Positions 18,634 through 28,363 of a stretch of 35,769 nucleotides of DNA are shown here, one piece after another. The position numbers and the translations under genes are program-made. The notes under the pieces were generated by a model. It ran no database searches and had not been told where the DNA came from. It saw only the letters and a program-made list of their open reading frames with translations. The stretch spans positions 1-35,769 of the forward strand of contig JALENF010000045.1 in assembly GCA_022767945.1 (NCBI GenBank), given 5' to 3'. Each line of letters starts with the position of its first letter. Position 1 is the first letter of the stretch. Origin of the DNA: Bacillota bacterium (GTDB taxonomy: Bacteria; Bacillota; Clostridia; Peptostreptococcales; Anaerovoracaceae).

Positions 18634-20610
18634 TTATTCTATGCTGCCCCTCTGGAGCCAGCCTGCAATTGTCTCCTCACTGATGACAGGCACGCCAAGC
18701 TCCCTGGCTTTTTTATTCTTGCCCGATGTCGACATGACATCGTTATTTATCAGATACCCGGTTTTAGAGCTTACTGAGCCCGCAACCTTTCCTCCGGCTT
18801 TTTCAATCTCCGCCTTCAGAGCGTCTCTGTTGGCAAAGCTGTTCAGTGAGCCGGTGATTACAAAGGTGATTCCCTTAAGGAAGTCCGCGCTCTCCTCTAC
18901 GGTTTCATCCAGTGTCAAAACCTCCAGAAGGTCTGAAACCACCTGCTTTCGAACCGAATCGTCAAAAAACGATACGTATCCTTCGGCCATGATTTCACCA
19001 ATTCCGTCAATTTCCAGCAGATCCTCCCTGGTCAAAGACTCCATAACGGCCCATTTCCTGTCGCATGCTTTAGAAATATTCTTCGCATTGGCCACCCCGA
19101 TTCCCGGAATACCCAGAGCATACAGCAGCCTCTCAGGAGTGGTGTGGCTCGCCTTTTCCAGTGACCTCTGCAGGTTGTCGAAAGACTTCACCCCGAAGCC
19201 TTCCATCTCCACAATATCTGCCCTGTGCTCTTCCAGCCGGAAAAGATCGGCAAATTCCTTTATGAAACCTCTTGCAATAAACTTTTCAATTGTTGCTTCG
19301 GACAGTCCGTCAATATTCAGTGCATCTCGAGAAACGAAAAGAGTAAAGCTCTTTATCTGCTTTGCCAGGCAGTTCTCGTTAGTGCAGTACAGGGTCTCTA
19401 CCCCTGTTTCATTTTTTACCGCTGTCTTTCCGCCGCATACAGGACAGGCCTCCGGAATCCGGATATTATTGCTTCCGGTTAGATTTTCCGCTATCTGCGG
19501 TATTATCATGTTGGCCTTGTAAACCGTTATCCTGTCGCCTATTCCCAGTTTGAGGTCGCGCATAACGCTTATATTGTGAACCGACGCGCGGCTTACAGTA
19601 GTGCCCTCCAGCTCCACAGGGTCGAATATAGCCACAGGATTTATAAGGCCTGTTCTCGATGCGCTCCACTCGATTTCCTTAAGGGTGGTCTCCGCCTCCT
19701 GGTCCATCCATTTAAATGCAATGGAATCTCTCGGGAACTTCGCTGTCGTTCCAAGGCTCCTGCTGTAAGGGATATCGTCTAAGGTCAGCACCAGTCCGTC
19801 CGAAGGAAGATCATTATCTTCAATCTCGCTCTCAAACTGTCCGACTGCCTCAACAACCTTCGCCTTGTCCACCACCCGGTACTGAACCACATCAAAACCC
19901 TGGTGCCCCAGCCACCTCAGCTGTTCTTCGCGGCTTTCCATACCCGGACCGTTCTCACTCTCACCTGCCTCAACCAGGCTGAACGCAAAGAAGTTTACCT
20001 TTCTTTCTGCAGTAATCCGGTTGTTCAGCTGTCTTACAGATCCGCTGCACAGATTCCTCGGATTCTTGTATCTCGCATCCACGTCATCTATGGACTCATT
20101 TATCTTCTCAAAATCGCTGTACTTTATTACAGCCTCTCCTCTCAGAACCAGCCTGCCTTTGAAAGGAATCTCCACAGGAGTGTTTTCAAATACTCTTGCA
20201 TTGCCGGTGATTACTTCGCCCACATCGCCGTTGCCTCTGGTCAGAGCTTTCACAAGCTTACCGTCCTCATAGGTGAGCACGATGGTAAGGCCATCCAGCT
20301 TCCATGACAGGAGTCCCTTATGGTCTCCCAGCCACTCAGCAAGCGCATTCCTGTCCTTTGTCTTATCCAGTGACAGCATTCTGCTTGGATGCCTCTCCTT
20401 CGGCAGCTCTGACAGAATCTCGTATCCTACATTCTGGGTAGGGCTGTTTGCAAGGATGATCCCTGTCTCCTCTTCAAGGGCAACCAGCTCATCATACAGC
20501 CTGTCATACTCCAGATTGGACATGATCTCCGTCGCATCCTGATAATAGGCTTTCGCCGCCCTGTTCAGAATATCTATTTTCTCTTTTATAAGGTTTTTCT
20601 TGTCTTCCAT
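18634..20610 (-). CDS. ligA: NAD-dependent DNA ligase
   Basis: 658 aa; adenylation motif SWKLDGLTI, CPVCGGK..CTNENC zinc finger, HhH and BRCT domains. Confidence 0.96.
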   Translation of the reverse strand: MEDKKNLIKEKIDILNRAAKAYYQDATEIMSNLEYDRLYDELVALEEETGIILANSPTQNVGYEILSELPKERHPSRMLSLDKTKDRNALAEWLGDHKGLLSWKLDGLTIVLTYEDGKLVKALTRGNGDVGEVITGNARVFENTPVEIPFKGRLVLRGEAVIKYSDFEKINESIDDVDARYKNPRNLCSGSVRQLNNRITAERKVNFFAFSLVEAGESENGPGMESREEQLRWLGHQGFDVVQYRVVDKAKVVEAVGQFESEIEDNDLPSDGLVLTLDDIPYSRSLGTTAKFPRDSIAFKWMDQEAETTLKEIEWSASRTGLINPVAIFDPVELEGTTVSRASVHNISVMRDLKLGIGDRITVYKANMIIPQIAENLTGSNNIRIPEACPVCGGKTAVKNETGVETLYCTNENCLAKQIKSFTLFVSRDALNIDGLSEATIEKFIARGFIKEFADLFRLEEHRADIVEMEGFGVKSFDNLQRSLEKASHTTPERLLYALGIPGIGVANAKNISKACDRKWAVMESLTREDLLEIDGIGEIMAEGYVSFFDDSVRKQVVSDLLEVLTLDETVEESADFLKGITFVITGSLNSFANRDALKAEIEKAGGKVAGSVSSKTGYLINNDVMSTSGKNKKARELGVPVISEETIAGWLQRGSIE

Positions 20611-20626
20611 TTTTATAAACCCGTCT

Positions 20627-22852
20627 TTACATCTTTTTCAAACCGGCAAAGCCCTTTGCCAGCTTTTTCATTCCAACGCTTTCAAAGATAACGCTTACTG
20701 TGCTCTTATCCTGATCGATTACAGTTCCCTCGCCGAATTTCACATGCTTAACCCTGTCACCCGGTGTATAGTCCACGATGGCTCCGTCAGCAGCCTTTGC
20801 CTTAGTGGCGGACCTGGCATATTTCAGAGCATCGTAAGGCTTTGGACTTTCAGCCATGGCATATCCGTCAAAGGATCCGGTGAATACACCTAAATCCGTA
20901 TCTCTGCTGCTTCTTCTTTCATATATAGAATCTCCCTCAACCAGCTTTTTATCCAGTTCTCTCAGGAACTGAGACTCTCTGGTATAGTCTGTTCTTCCGT
21001 AAAGGGTTCGCATCGCTGCGCTTGAAAGAATCAGCTTCTCCTTGGCTCTCGTCATTCCTACATAGCAGAGGCGTCTCTCCTCTTCCATTCCGCTTTCGCT
21101 GTCGAAGGATCTGCTCCCCGGAAACAGCCCGTCCTCAAGGCCGGGCATAAACACAACAGGAAACTCCAGTCCCTTGGCACTGTGCATGGTCATAAGGACC
21201 ACCGCATCCTGAGTTTCGTCATGATTATCCACTTCCGCCATCAGTGTCAGCTTTTCCATAAATTCATCAATTGAAGGAAGTGTACCCTGAATTTCGCATT
21301 CTCTTTCATAATCGTATATAACCGATTTAAATTCCATCAGATTTTCTATGCGGCCTTCTGCCTCGACAGTGTTCTCATCCTCAAGAGCCTTCATGTAGCC
21401 GGTCTCTACCAGCAGCATGTCGTAAATGTCTGAAACCATAAGGTTTTCTCTCTCGTTCTGACATTTTACTATGCAGTCCACCATGGCTTTCACACCGCTG
21501 TAAGCTTTGTTCGGCAGAGAGGAAAGAATCATCTCATCGCAAAGCCCCTGGAAGATGCTCTTCCCCTGCAGTCGTGCGAAAGCTTCAATCTTCTCCACAG
21601 ACTTGGGCCCCATGCCTCTCTTCGGCTCATTGATTACCCTCTTCAGTGACAGGTCATCCCTTGGATTTACAACCAGACGCATATATGCCATTACATCCTT
21701 GATTTCCTTGCGGTCATAGTAGCGCAGACCGGACAGAACCCTGTACGGAATATCTCTTTGTGTCAAAGCCGCCTCAAAGTGTCTGGACTGGGCATTGGTT
21801 CTGTACAGAATGGCAAAGTCGCTGTATTTCAGCTCTGAATTCTTCATAAGGTCAATCTGCCACGCAACCTGATAAGCCTCATCCTTTTCCGTTTCAGCTC
21901 TGAAATATTTTATCTTCTCCCCATCCTCCTGCTCTGTCCACAGCTTCTTCGCCTTACGGCCTCTGTTGTTGGAAATAACAGAGTGAGCCGCAGCAAGGAT
22001 GTTACCGGTGGACCTGTAATTCTGCTCCAGCTTGATGACCTTAGCCTCAGGGAAGTCCTTCTCAAAGTCCAGAATATTTCTTATGTCGGCTCCCCGCCAC
22101 TGGTATATGCACTGGTCGTCATCGCCCACAACGCACAGATTGTGGTGTGAGTCAGCCAGCATCTTTATTATCTTGTACTGTATGTGGTTGGTGTCCTGAT
22201 ACTCGTCCACCATAATGTATCTGAACCGGTTCTGATACTTCAGCAGAATCTCTTCATCGGCTCTGAAAAGCTTCAGAGTGTTCAGCAGCAGGTCGTCGAA
22301 GTCCATGGCATTGTTGTTCTTCATCTGAGTCTCATAGGCCCGGAAAACATTATAAATGGTCTTATTTTTGAAATTATCGTCCTCGACCCTTCTGAAGCCC
22401 TCTGCATCCAGGCCTCTTTCCTTGCTGCTGCTTATAATGCTCAGAAGGTACTGTGGACTGAACTCTCTGTCGTTTATATTTAACTCCTTAAGGATGTTTT
22501 TCACCAGAGTTTTCTGGTCTGTACCGTCATAGATTACGAAATTGCTGTCGTAGCCGATGCGGTCATAATGGTATCTCAGTATACGCAGGCACATGGAATG
22601 GAAGGTCATAATCCACATATCGCTGCAGTTTCCGACAAGCGCCTCCACACGTGTTCTCATTTCTCCTGCCGCCTTATTTGTAAATGTAACGGCCAGTATG
22701 TTCCAGGGAGCTACCCCCTGCTCAATCATGTATGCTATTCTCTCTGTCATGGTGCTGGTCTTTCCCGAGCCTGCACCGGCAAGAATCAGCAGCGGCCCTT
22801 CAAGGCACATTGCCGCCTCTCTCTGTTTATCGTTTAATCTGTCCAAACTCAT
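20627..22852 (-). CDS. pcrA: ATP-dependent DNA helicase PcrA/UvrD
   Basis: 741 aa; LNDKQREAAMCLEGPLLILAGAGSGKTSTMTERIAYMI, VVGDDDQCIYQWRGAD, TMHSAKGLEFPVVF motifs. Confidence 0.97.
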   Translation of the reverse strand: MSLDRLNDKQREAAMCLEGPLLILAGAGSGKTSTMTERIAYMIEQGVAPWNILAVTFTNKAAGEMRTRVEALVGNCSDMWIMTFHSMCLRILRYHYDRIGYDSNFVIYDGTDQKTLVKNILKELNINDREFSPQYLLSIISSSKERGLDAEGFRRVEDDNFKNKTIYNVFRAYETQMKNNNAMDFDDLLLNTLKLFRADEEILLKYQNRFRYIMVDEYQDTNHIQYKIIKMLADSHHNLCVVGDDDQCIYQWRGADIRNILDFEKDFPEAKVIKLEQNYRSTGNILAAAHSVISNNRGRKAKKLWTEQEDGEKIKYFRAETEKDEAYQVAWQIDLMKNSELKYSDFAILYRTNAQSRHFEAALTQRDIPYRVLSGLRYYDRKEIKDVMAYMRLVVNPRDDLSLKRVINEPKRGMGPKSVEKIEAFARLQGKSIFQGLCDEMILSSLPNKAYSGVKAMVDCIVKCQNERENLMVSDIYDMLLVETGYMKALEDENTVEAEGRIENLMEFKSVIYDYERECEIQGTLPSIDEFMEKLTLMAEVDNHDETQDAVVLMTMHSAKGLEFPVVFMPGLEDGLFPGSRSFDSESGMEEERRLCYVGMTRAKEKLILSSAAMRTLYGRTDYTRESQFLRELDKKLVEGDSIYERRSSRDTDLGVFTGSFDGYAMAESPKPYDALKYARSATKAKAADGAIVDYTPGDRVKHVKFGEGTVIDQDKSTVSVIFESVGMKKLAKGFAGLKKM

Positions 22853-23610
22853 CTGTCAACTCTCTCCTTCAGCCACTCAACGCTGTCTCTGCACTCATGG
22901 CTTTCTATAGTAAAGGTCACATCGTGACTGCAGTATTTTTCTGCACAGTCCAGAATGCGTTCCATGTCTAAATATCCGTCTAACAGCTGTCTGTGCTGGT
23001 CATCGGTTCCGTCATTGTTGTGAAGATGAAAATGACCGATACGGTCACCCAGAATCTCAATCCAGCTGTACACATCATATTCCGGCTTTGTCACGGCGTT
23101 GGCATGTCCAACGTCCAGGCAGACCCTGATTCTCGGATCGTCCAGCTCATCTATCAGATCCTTCATCATCAGAGGCTCATCATCAAAGACGTTCTCAATA
23201 TAGATGTGAAAATTGCCCTTGTCCTTCATGTACTCCCTCCAGAACTCAACGGAACGCTCATGGTGCCACTCCTTAAAGTACATAAGCGGTTCATACCCCG
23301 TGTGAACCACCATTCTGTCCACGCCCATGGCCTGACATGCCTCATAGGCTTCATTGAGTCTGTCCATTCCCAGCTTCACGAATCTGCGATCGATGCCTGC
23401 AGGAATGATTTCGGTGAATGGTCCGTGCATTATAACATCTGCGGCCCCTGAGCCAGCAACCTCCTGCTTCATTCGTTCTACAGTGGCATCAAAACTTTCA
23501 GGGTTCAGAGACTCTGAAATACATATGTCATTCAATTCTATATTTACGCCATATTTCTTAGCCGCCTCAACAGCATTGTTCGAAAAAGTGGCGATGTATA
23601 CTCTGCTCAT
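22849..23610 (-). CDS. TIM-barrel protein (sugar phosphate isomerase/epimerase, AP endonuclease family 2 fold)
   Basis: 253 aa; VVHTGYEP, IYIENVFDDEPLM, CLDVGHANAV, IGHFHLHNNDGTDDQH motifs; ATGA overlap with pcrA. Confidence 0.82.
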   Translation of the reverse strand: MSRVYIATFSNNAVEAAKKYGVNIELNDICISESLNPESFDATVERMKQEVAGSGAADVIMHGPFTEIIPAGIDRRFVKLGMDRLNEAYEACQAMGVDRMVVHTGYEPLMYFKEWHHERSVEFWREYMKDKGNFHIYIENVFDDEPLMMKDLIDELDDPRIRVCLDVGHANAVTKPEYDVYSWIEILGDRIGHFHLHNNDGTDDQHRQLLDGYLDMERILDCAEKYCSHDVTFTIESHECRDSVEWLKERVDR

Positions 23611-23697
23611 AATTAACCTCTTTGGTCGGTGCTTCTGTGGTACTTTTCAGTTCAAAAAATTCGTTTTCTGCCTATTTTGATAGAATCCACTCTTATA

Positions 23698-23730
23698 ATA
23701 AAAAGGAGGCAGGGTGACTAGGCCTGCCTC
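23698..23730 (-). terminator. Second intrinsic terminator downstream of the cobalamin riboswitch
   Basis: Minus strand GAGGCAGG-N9-CCTGCCTC followed by CTTTTTATT. Confidence 0.85.
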
Positions 23731-23775
23731 TAAAAAGAATGAAAAGCTTGGTCATCCGTTCCCGTTCCTATGTTC

Positions 23776-23806
23776 AAAAAAAGGACTGTGGATAACCCCA
23801 CAGCCC
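23776..23806 (-). terminator. First intrinsic terminator downstream of the cobalamin riboswitch
   Basis: Minus strand GGGCTGTGG-ggttat-CCACAGTCC (one G-T pair) followed by TTTTTTT. Confidence 0.9.
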
Positions 23807-23857
23807 GTATTTGCTGTTCTTATTCTCCACCTCCGGTTCCTCGCCGGCGTGTAAGTA

Positions 23858-24046
23858 TTCTATGCAGGTCTCCTGGCTCAGACATCATCGCACATCCTCC
23901 CTTCCCGAGTCTCCTCAGTGGATATGAAAATGTGCTCCTTCCTTACAGTGGCGGGACCGCGCAGGACTCACACCTGCTTCCCTCTTAGCCATCCGGACGA
24001 TTATCGGTAGGTAACACGTTATCATCGATCCGGACGGAACATAGAA
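23858..24046 (-). promoter_or_regulatory. Cobalamin (B12) riboswitch aptamer
   Basis: Minus strand contains GGGAAGCAGGTGTGAGTCCTGCGCGGTCCCGCCACTGTAA and terminal AGCCAGGAGACCTGC; closing P1 TTCTATG / CATAGAA. Confidence 0.96.
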
Positions 24047-24066
24047 CAGTATTTCATTACACCATC

Positions 24067-24095
24067 ATTATACTCAAATTTCTTCTCTTAATCAA
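24067..24095 (-). promoter_or_regulatory. Dedicated promoter for the cobalamin riboswitch RNA
   Basis: Minus strand TTGATT-17 nt-TATAAT immediately upstream of the aptamer and just after the cbiC stop. Confidence 0.8.
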
Positions 24096-24111
24096 CCCCA
24101 ATATTAAGGAT

Positions 24112-24765
24112 TTATTTCGACCAGTAATGGCGTTCGTTGTTGATCATATAGAGCAGGGCGTTCACGATGCATGCAGCGATGTTGCTGCCGCCCTTGCGTC
24201 CCTTTGCAACGATGTACGGAACGTCTGTGCTCATAATCAGTTCCTTGGACTGCACCACGTTAACAAAACCCACAGGTACTCCGATTATTCCGACAGGGTT
24301 GATCTTGCCCTCCTGCATAAGGTCATACAGGGTTACAAGTGCTGTAGGCGCATTTCCGATGGCGAAGATGAAGTTCTCATCCATGGCCGCGGCCTTCTTC
24401 ATGCTCTCCGATGCGCGAGTTGCTCCGGAAAGCTTTGCAGCAGCTGCCACATCCTCATCTGACATGAAGCAGTGAACCTGTCCGCCGTACTTGCCGAGAG
24501 AAACCTTGTTTATTCCTGCCTTCGCCATATTCGTGTCTGTCACAATAGATGCACCGTTTTTTATAGCCTCTGTCAGTTTTGATACTACGTCCTCGGAGAA
24601 GCACAGGTTGTCAGCATAGTCGAAATCTGCACTTGTATGTATGCACCTCTTCACGATCAGCTCAGTGTTGTTGGCAAAAGTGCGGTCGCCCAGCTCTTCG
24701 GTTATAATCTCGAAGCTTCTGGTTTCTATATCTCTTGGCTCAACCTTTTCTATTAAATTTCTCAT
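24112..24765 (-). CDS. cbiC: Precorrin-8X / cobalt-precorrin-8 methylmutase
   Basis: 217 aa; VTDTNMAKAGINK, AIGNAPTALVTLYDL, GVPVGFVNVVQSKE, GRKGGSNIAACIVNALL motifs. Confidence 0.96.
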   Translation of the reverse strand: MRNLIEKVEPRDIETRSFEIITEELGDRTFANNTELIVKRCIHTSADFDYADNLCFSEDVVSKLTEAIKNGASIVTDTNMAKAGINKVSLGKYGGQVHCFMSDEDVAAAAKLSGATRASESMKKAAAMDENFIFAIGNAPTALVTLYDLMQEGKINPVGIIGVPVGFVNVVQSKELIMSTDVPYIVAKGRKGGSNIAACIVNALLYMINNERHYWSK

Positions 24766-24766
24766 T

Positions 24767-26281
24767 TTACAGACCCTCCTCCAGAATTCTGTATATCTGT
24801 TCCATATCCAGGTTGGCTCTGATTGAGTCAGCCAGGATATCGTACTGTCTTTCCTTGTATTCCTTATAGCTTACAGTTGCCACGTCTTCCATTTCAACGC
24901 CCTTGGCCTTTGCAAGTGCCTTTACGACCACCGCTCCGATGCCGTCCCCGTCAAATATGCCGTGGACATATGAACCGAACACGTTGCTGCAGTAGGCACC
25001 ATCCTCTTTAGTTTCTCCGGAAACGCTGTCCGTGATGGTCATAAGGGGTTTTGCTCCCTCCTTCAACGTCGACTGACCCATGTGGATCTCGTAACCCTCA
25101 GCCTGAATGTCATCACCGCAAAGGCCGCCGAAGATACCGTCAGTACAGTGGAAGGTGCCGCTGACTCTGGTTCTTGTCTTTTCTTCCAGAAAAACAGTAT
25201 CCACCGGCAGCAGTCCCATTCCGCGAACCTCTCCTGAGGTCTCCACACCTGACGGATCCGCCAGAGTTTCTCCGAGAATCTGGAATCCTCCGCATATGCC
25301 GAAAATTACCTTTCCTGCACCTGCCTGCTTCAGAACCGCGGCTTCCAGGCCGTTCTGCCTCATCCAGAGTAAATCCGAAATTGTGTTCTTGGAGCCCGGA
25401 ACCACTATCATATCAGGGTTTCCCAGCTCTGCCGCTGTCTTCACGTATCTCACTGAAACTCCCGGAATCATCTCCAGAGAGTTAAGATCGGTAAAGTTGG
25501 ATATGCGCGGCAGACGGATTACTGCAATGTCTATCATGTCAACCTGGGCTGAGCCTACAAGTCTCTCACTCAGGCTGTCTTCATCCTCTACGTCTATGTA
25601 CACATACGGCAGAGTACCCACCACAGGAATGCCGGACTTGTCCTCCAGAATTTCAACACCTGGATCCAGAATAGTCTTATCACCTCTGAACTTGTTGATA
25701 ACAAGGCCCTTCACCATGCTTCGCTCATCGTCCTCAAGCAGATTCACAGTTCCGATAAGCTGGGCAAACACGCCGCCTCTGTCGATGTCTCCCACCAGAA
25801 GCACCGGAGCCTTGGCCATCTTTGCCATTCCCATATTAACTATGTCTTCATCCTTAAGATTTACCTCCGCAGGGCTGCCAGCACCTTCAATAACGATGAT
25901 GTCGTTCTCCTCAGCCAGAGTATTGAACGCCTGCATGATATCAGGTATCAGATTATGCTTGTATGCAAAATAGTCCACCGCGCTCATCGTTCCTCGGATT
26001 TCACCATTTACAATCACCTGACTGCCCACATCATTTGTCGGCTTCAGAAGGATGGGGTTCATTCTTACGTCCGGCTCAATTCCTGCCGCTTCAGCCTGCA
26101 TAACCTGAGCACGACCCATTTCCAGGCCGTCTGCAGTAATAAATGAATTCAGTGCCATATTCTGTGACTTGAAAGGCGCCACTTTATATCCGTCCTGCCT
26201 GAAAACTCTGCACAGACCTGCAGTCACCAGACTCTTTCCCACGTTTGACATGGTTCCCTGAACCATAAGTACCTTTGCCAT
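24767..26281 (-). CDS. cbiP: Cobyric acid synthase
   Basis: 504 aa; [61 protein letters not shown]. Confidence 0.97.
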   Translation of the reverse strand: MAKVLMVQGTMSNVGKSLVTAGLCRVFRQDGYKVAPFKSQNMALNSFITADGLEMGRAQVMQAEAAGIEPDVRMNPILLKPTNDVGSQVIVNGEIRGTMSAVDYFAYKHNLIPDIMQAFNTLAEENDIIVIEGAGSPAEVNLKDEDIVNMGMAKMAKAPVLLVGDIDRGGVFAQLIGTVNLLEDDERSMVKGLVINKFRGDKTILDPGVEILEDKSGIPVVGTLPYVYIDVEDEDSLSERLVGSAQVDMIDIAVIRLPRISNFTDLNSLEMIPGVSVRYVKTAAELGNPDMIVVPGSKNTISDLLWMRQNGLEAAVLKQAGAGKVIFGICGGFQILGETLADPSGVETSGEVRGMGLLPVDTVFLEEKTRTRVSGTFHCTDGIFGGLCGDDIQAEGYEIHMGQSTLKEGAKPLMTITDSVSGETKEDGAYCSNVFGSYVHGIFDGDGIGAVVVKALAKAKGVEMEDVATVSYKEYKERQYDILADSIRANLDMEQIYRILEEGL

Positions 26282-26302
26282 TTGTTCTATCCTCTTATTT
26301 CA

Positions 26303-27340
26303 TTAAATTATTTCATCAAATACTTTAATTATCCGGTCATTATCTTCCTGCAGCCTTACCGCTATGCGATAATAGCCCTTCTCCAGTCCCACATAGTTAC
26401 TGCAGTCTCTTATGAGAATTCCCCTTTCCAGAGCCTTCTCATATAAATCCGCATCACCTTTGAAGAATATGTAGTTTGCGCCGGAGCCATATACCGTAAA
26501 GCCCAGGGACTTAAGAGACTTGATAAGTCTTATTCTCTCCGCCTCTATGGCCGCCAGACTCTCTTCCACATACTGCTTTTCCTTAAGAGCCGCAACCCCT
26601 GCAGCCTGCGCCAGATTGGACAGGTTCCACGGCTGTCTCACTCTATCCAGGGCTTCCATTATTTCAGGGTTTGCACATAAGCAGTAACCCAGCCTCACAC
26701 CTGCCATGGCATACAGCTTGGTAAAGGCCTTCAGGATTATCACGTTATCATACTCTTCCAGCTTATCCGTCACAGAGTACTTTTCTCTGCCGTCGATGAA
26801 GTCCATGAAGCATTCATCTACCACCAGTACAACGTCCTTCTCCCTGCACTTTTCCGCCACCCTCTCTATCAAAGCCCTCTCAGTGAGAACTCCTGTCGGG
26901 TTGTTTGGATTGCAGATAAACATAATATCTAAATCCTCGTCGATGGCGTCCAGAATATCTTCGCTGATCACAAACCCCTTTTCCTCATAAAGCCTGTAAT
27001 ATTCTATCTCACAGTCAGCCGCTTCCAGAGCCTCCCCGTATTCCGCAAAGGTAGGAGCTGTCAGCAGTGCCCTGCGCGGTTTAAGTGCAAAGACGATGTC
27101 CAGAATAACCTCCGCCGCACCGTTCCCGAAGAAAATTCTGTTCTCCGGTATATTGAGATGGTTCGCCAGCGCCTCTCTCAGCTCAGATGCGTTTACATCG
27201 GGATAATGATTTATCTCCGATGCTGCCCGGCAGATTGCCTGTACAACTCCCTCCGGAGCCCCGAAAGGATTGCAGTTTGACGAATAATCTGTCACGTTTT
27301 TATGACGGTAGATATCACCGCCGTGGATGTTTTTTCCCAT
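26303..27340 (-). CDS. cobD: Threonine-phosphate decarboxylase-like PLP enzyme
   Basis: 345 aa aminotransferase fold; HGGDIYRH, FICNPNNPTGVLTE, ILKAFTKLYAMAGVRLGY; sits between cbiB and cbiP. Confidence 0.9.
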   Translation of the reverse strand: MGKNIHGGDIYRHKNVTDYSSNCNPFGAPEGVVQAICRAASEINHYPDVNASELREALANHLNIPENRIFFGNGAAEVILDIVFALKPRRALLTAPTFAEYGEALEAADCEIEYYRLYEEKGFVISEDILDAIDEDLDIMFICNPNNPTGVLTERALIERVAEKCREKDVVLVVDECFMDFIDGREKYSVTDKLEEYDNVIILKAFTKLYAMAGVRLGYCLCANPEIMEALDRVRQPWNLSNLAQAAGVAALKEKQYVEESLAAIEAERIRLIKSLKSLGFTVYGSGANYIFFKGDADLYEKALERGILIRDCSNYVGLEKGYYRIAVRLQEDNDRIIKVFDEII

Positions 27341-27360
27341 ATATTTTCCTCAAGTTAAAA

Positions 27361-28341
27361 TCAGATCAGCATTATCAGACTGACAGCCGCCGTATGCAGC
27401 AGGGCAAACAGTATGATGGCAAGTCCGCCTCCATAGTACATCAGCCTGTTTACTCTCGGTATATCCGAAATGCTCACTTCCCTTACAGGGTCACCGATGG
27501 TAGGCTTCTCGTAAAGCTTTCCAAAATAGTAGGCGTTGCCTGCAAGCTGTATTTCCAGAGCTCCTGCCGCCGCAGATTCTGTCTGTGCGGAATTAGGGCT
27601 CGCGTGGTTGAAGCGGTCTCTGCGGAAGATTCTCCATGCGTTTTGCATGTTTTCACCGCAGAGCCCTGCGGCCAGAACCAGAAAAATTCCTGCCAGTCTG
27701 GACGGAATATAGTTTGCCACATCGTCCAGCTTTGCCGCATAGCGTCCGAAGTTTATATATTTTTCGTTTTTATACCCCACCATTGAGTCCATGGTGTTTA
27801 TTCCCTTGTAGATAAGCATGAGAACCGGTCCGCCGATTATCATATAAAACATCGGTGCAAACACACCGTCAGAAAAGTTCTCCGCAACAGTCTCCACTGC
27901 CGCCTTTGTTACTCCCTTTTCATCAAGATTCTGAGTGTCACGTCCCACTATCATTGATACAGCATAGCGACCGTCCTCAATAGTGCCTTTCTTCAGTGCA
28001 TCATAAACCTTCATGCTCTCGTCCTTAAGAGCTTTCACTGCGATAAACTGGTAGCATATTATGGACATTACACCAACTCCCAGCACGGTGTTCACCCTGA
28101 AGCAGAGCTGCAGAATAACCCATGGAATCAGTCCGCTTCCGATGCAAATCAGAATCACCATGACCAGCCCTGCGGCTCTCTCTCCACCTGCACTCTTCGG
28201 GAAAATATTCCTCAATATCTTCTCCAGAGCCTCAATTGCCTTTCCGATAATCCTCACGGGATGATACAGCCACCTGGGATCCCCTATTATGAGGTCAAGC
28301 ACATATCCGATTACCAGCGCAATGGCTGAATATTTTAACAT
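27361..28341 (-). CDS. cbiB: Adenosylcobinamide-phosphate synthase
   Basis: 326 aa; GYVLDLIIGDPRWLYHPVRIIG, AVETVAENFSDGVFAPMFY, FRRDRFNHASPNSAQTESAAAGALEIQLAG. Confidence 0.97.
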   Translation of the reverse strand: MLKYSAIALVIGYVLDLIIGDPRWLYHPVRIIGKAIEALEKILRNIFPKSAGGERAAGLVMVILICIGSGLIPWVILQLCFRVNTVLGVGVMSIICYQFIAVKALKDESMKVYDALKKGTIEDGRYAVSMIVGRDTQNLDEKGVTKAAVETVAENFSDGVFAPMFYMIIGGPVLMLIYKGINTMDSMVGYKNEKYINFGRYAAKLDDVANYIPSRLAGIFLVLAAGLCGENMQNAWRIFRRDRFNHASPNSAQTESAAAGALEIQLAGNAYYFGKLYEKPTIGDPVREVSISDIPRVNRLMYYGGGLAIILFALLHTAAVSLIMLI

Positions 28342-28363
28342 TAGTTTCTTCTCTCCAAATCAG

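Noticed and set aside
18515-19522. 335-aa plus-strand ORF opposite ligA and the HypE-like gene
   Set aside because: Ser/Pro-rich composition typical of antisense reading of coding DNA; overlaps the conserved ligA CDS.
23740-23758. Possible 20-codon ORF (MTKLFILFRGRPSHPASFLL) between the two terminators
   Set aside because: No good SD, runs through the second terminator stem; most likely chance.
23770-23988. Plus-strand 72-aa ORF over the riboswitch region
   Set aside because: It is the complement of the cobalamin aptamer and terminator; no SD or plausible protein signature.
25107-25973. 288-aa plus-strand ORF opposite cbiP
   Set aside because: Entirely antisense to cobyric acid synthase with low-complexity shadow composition.
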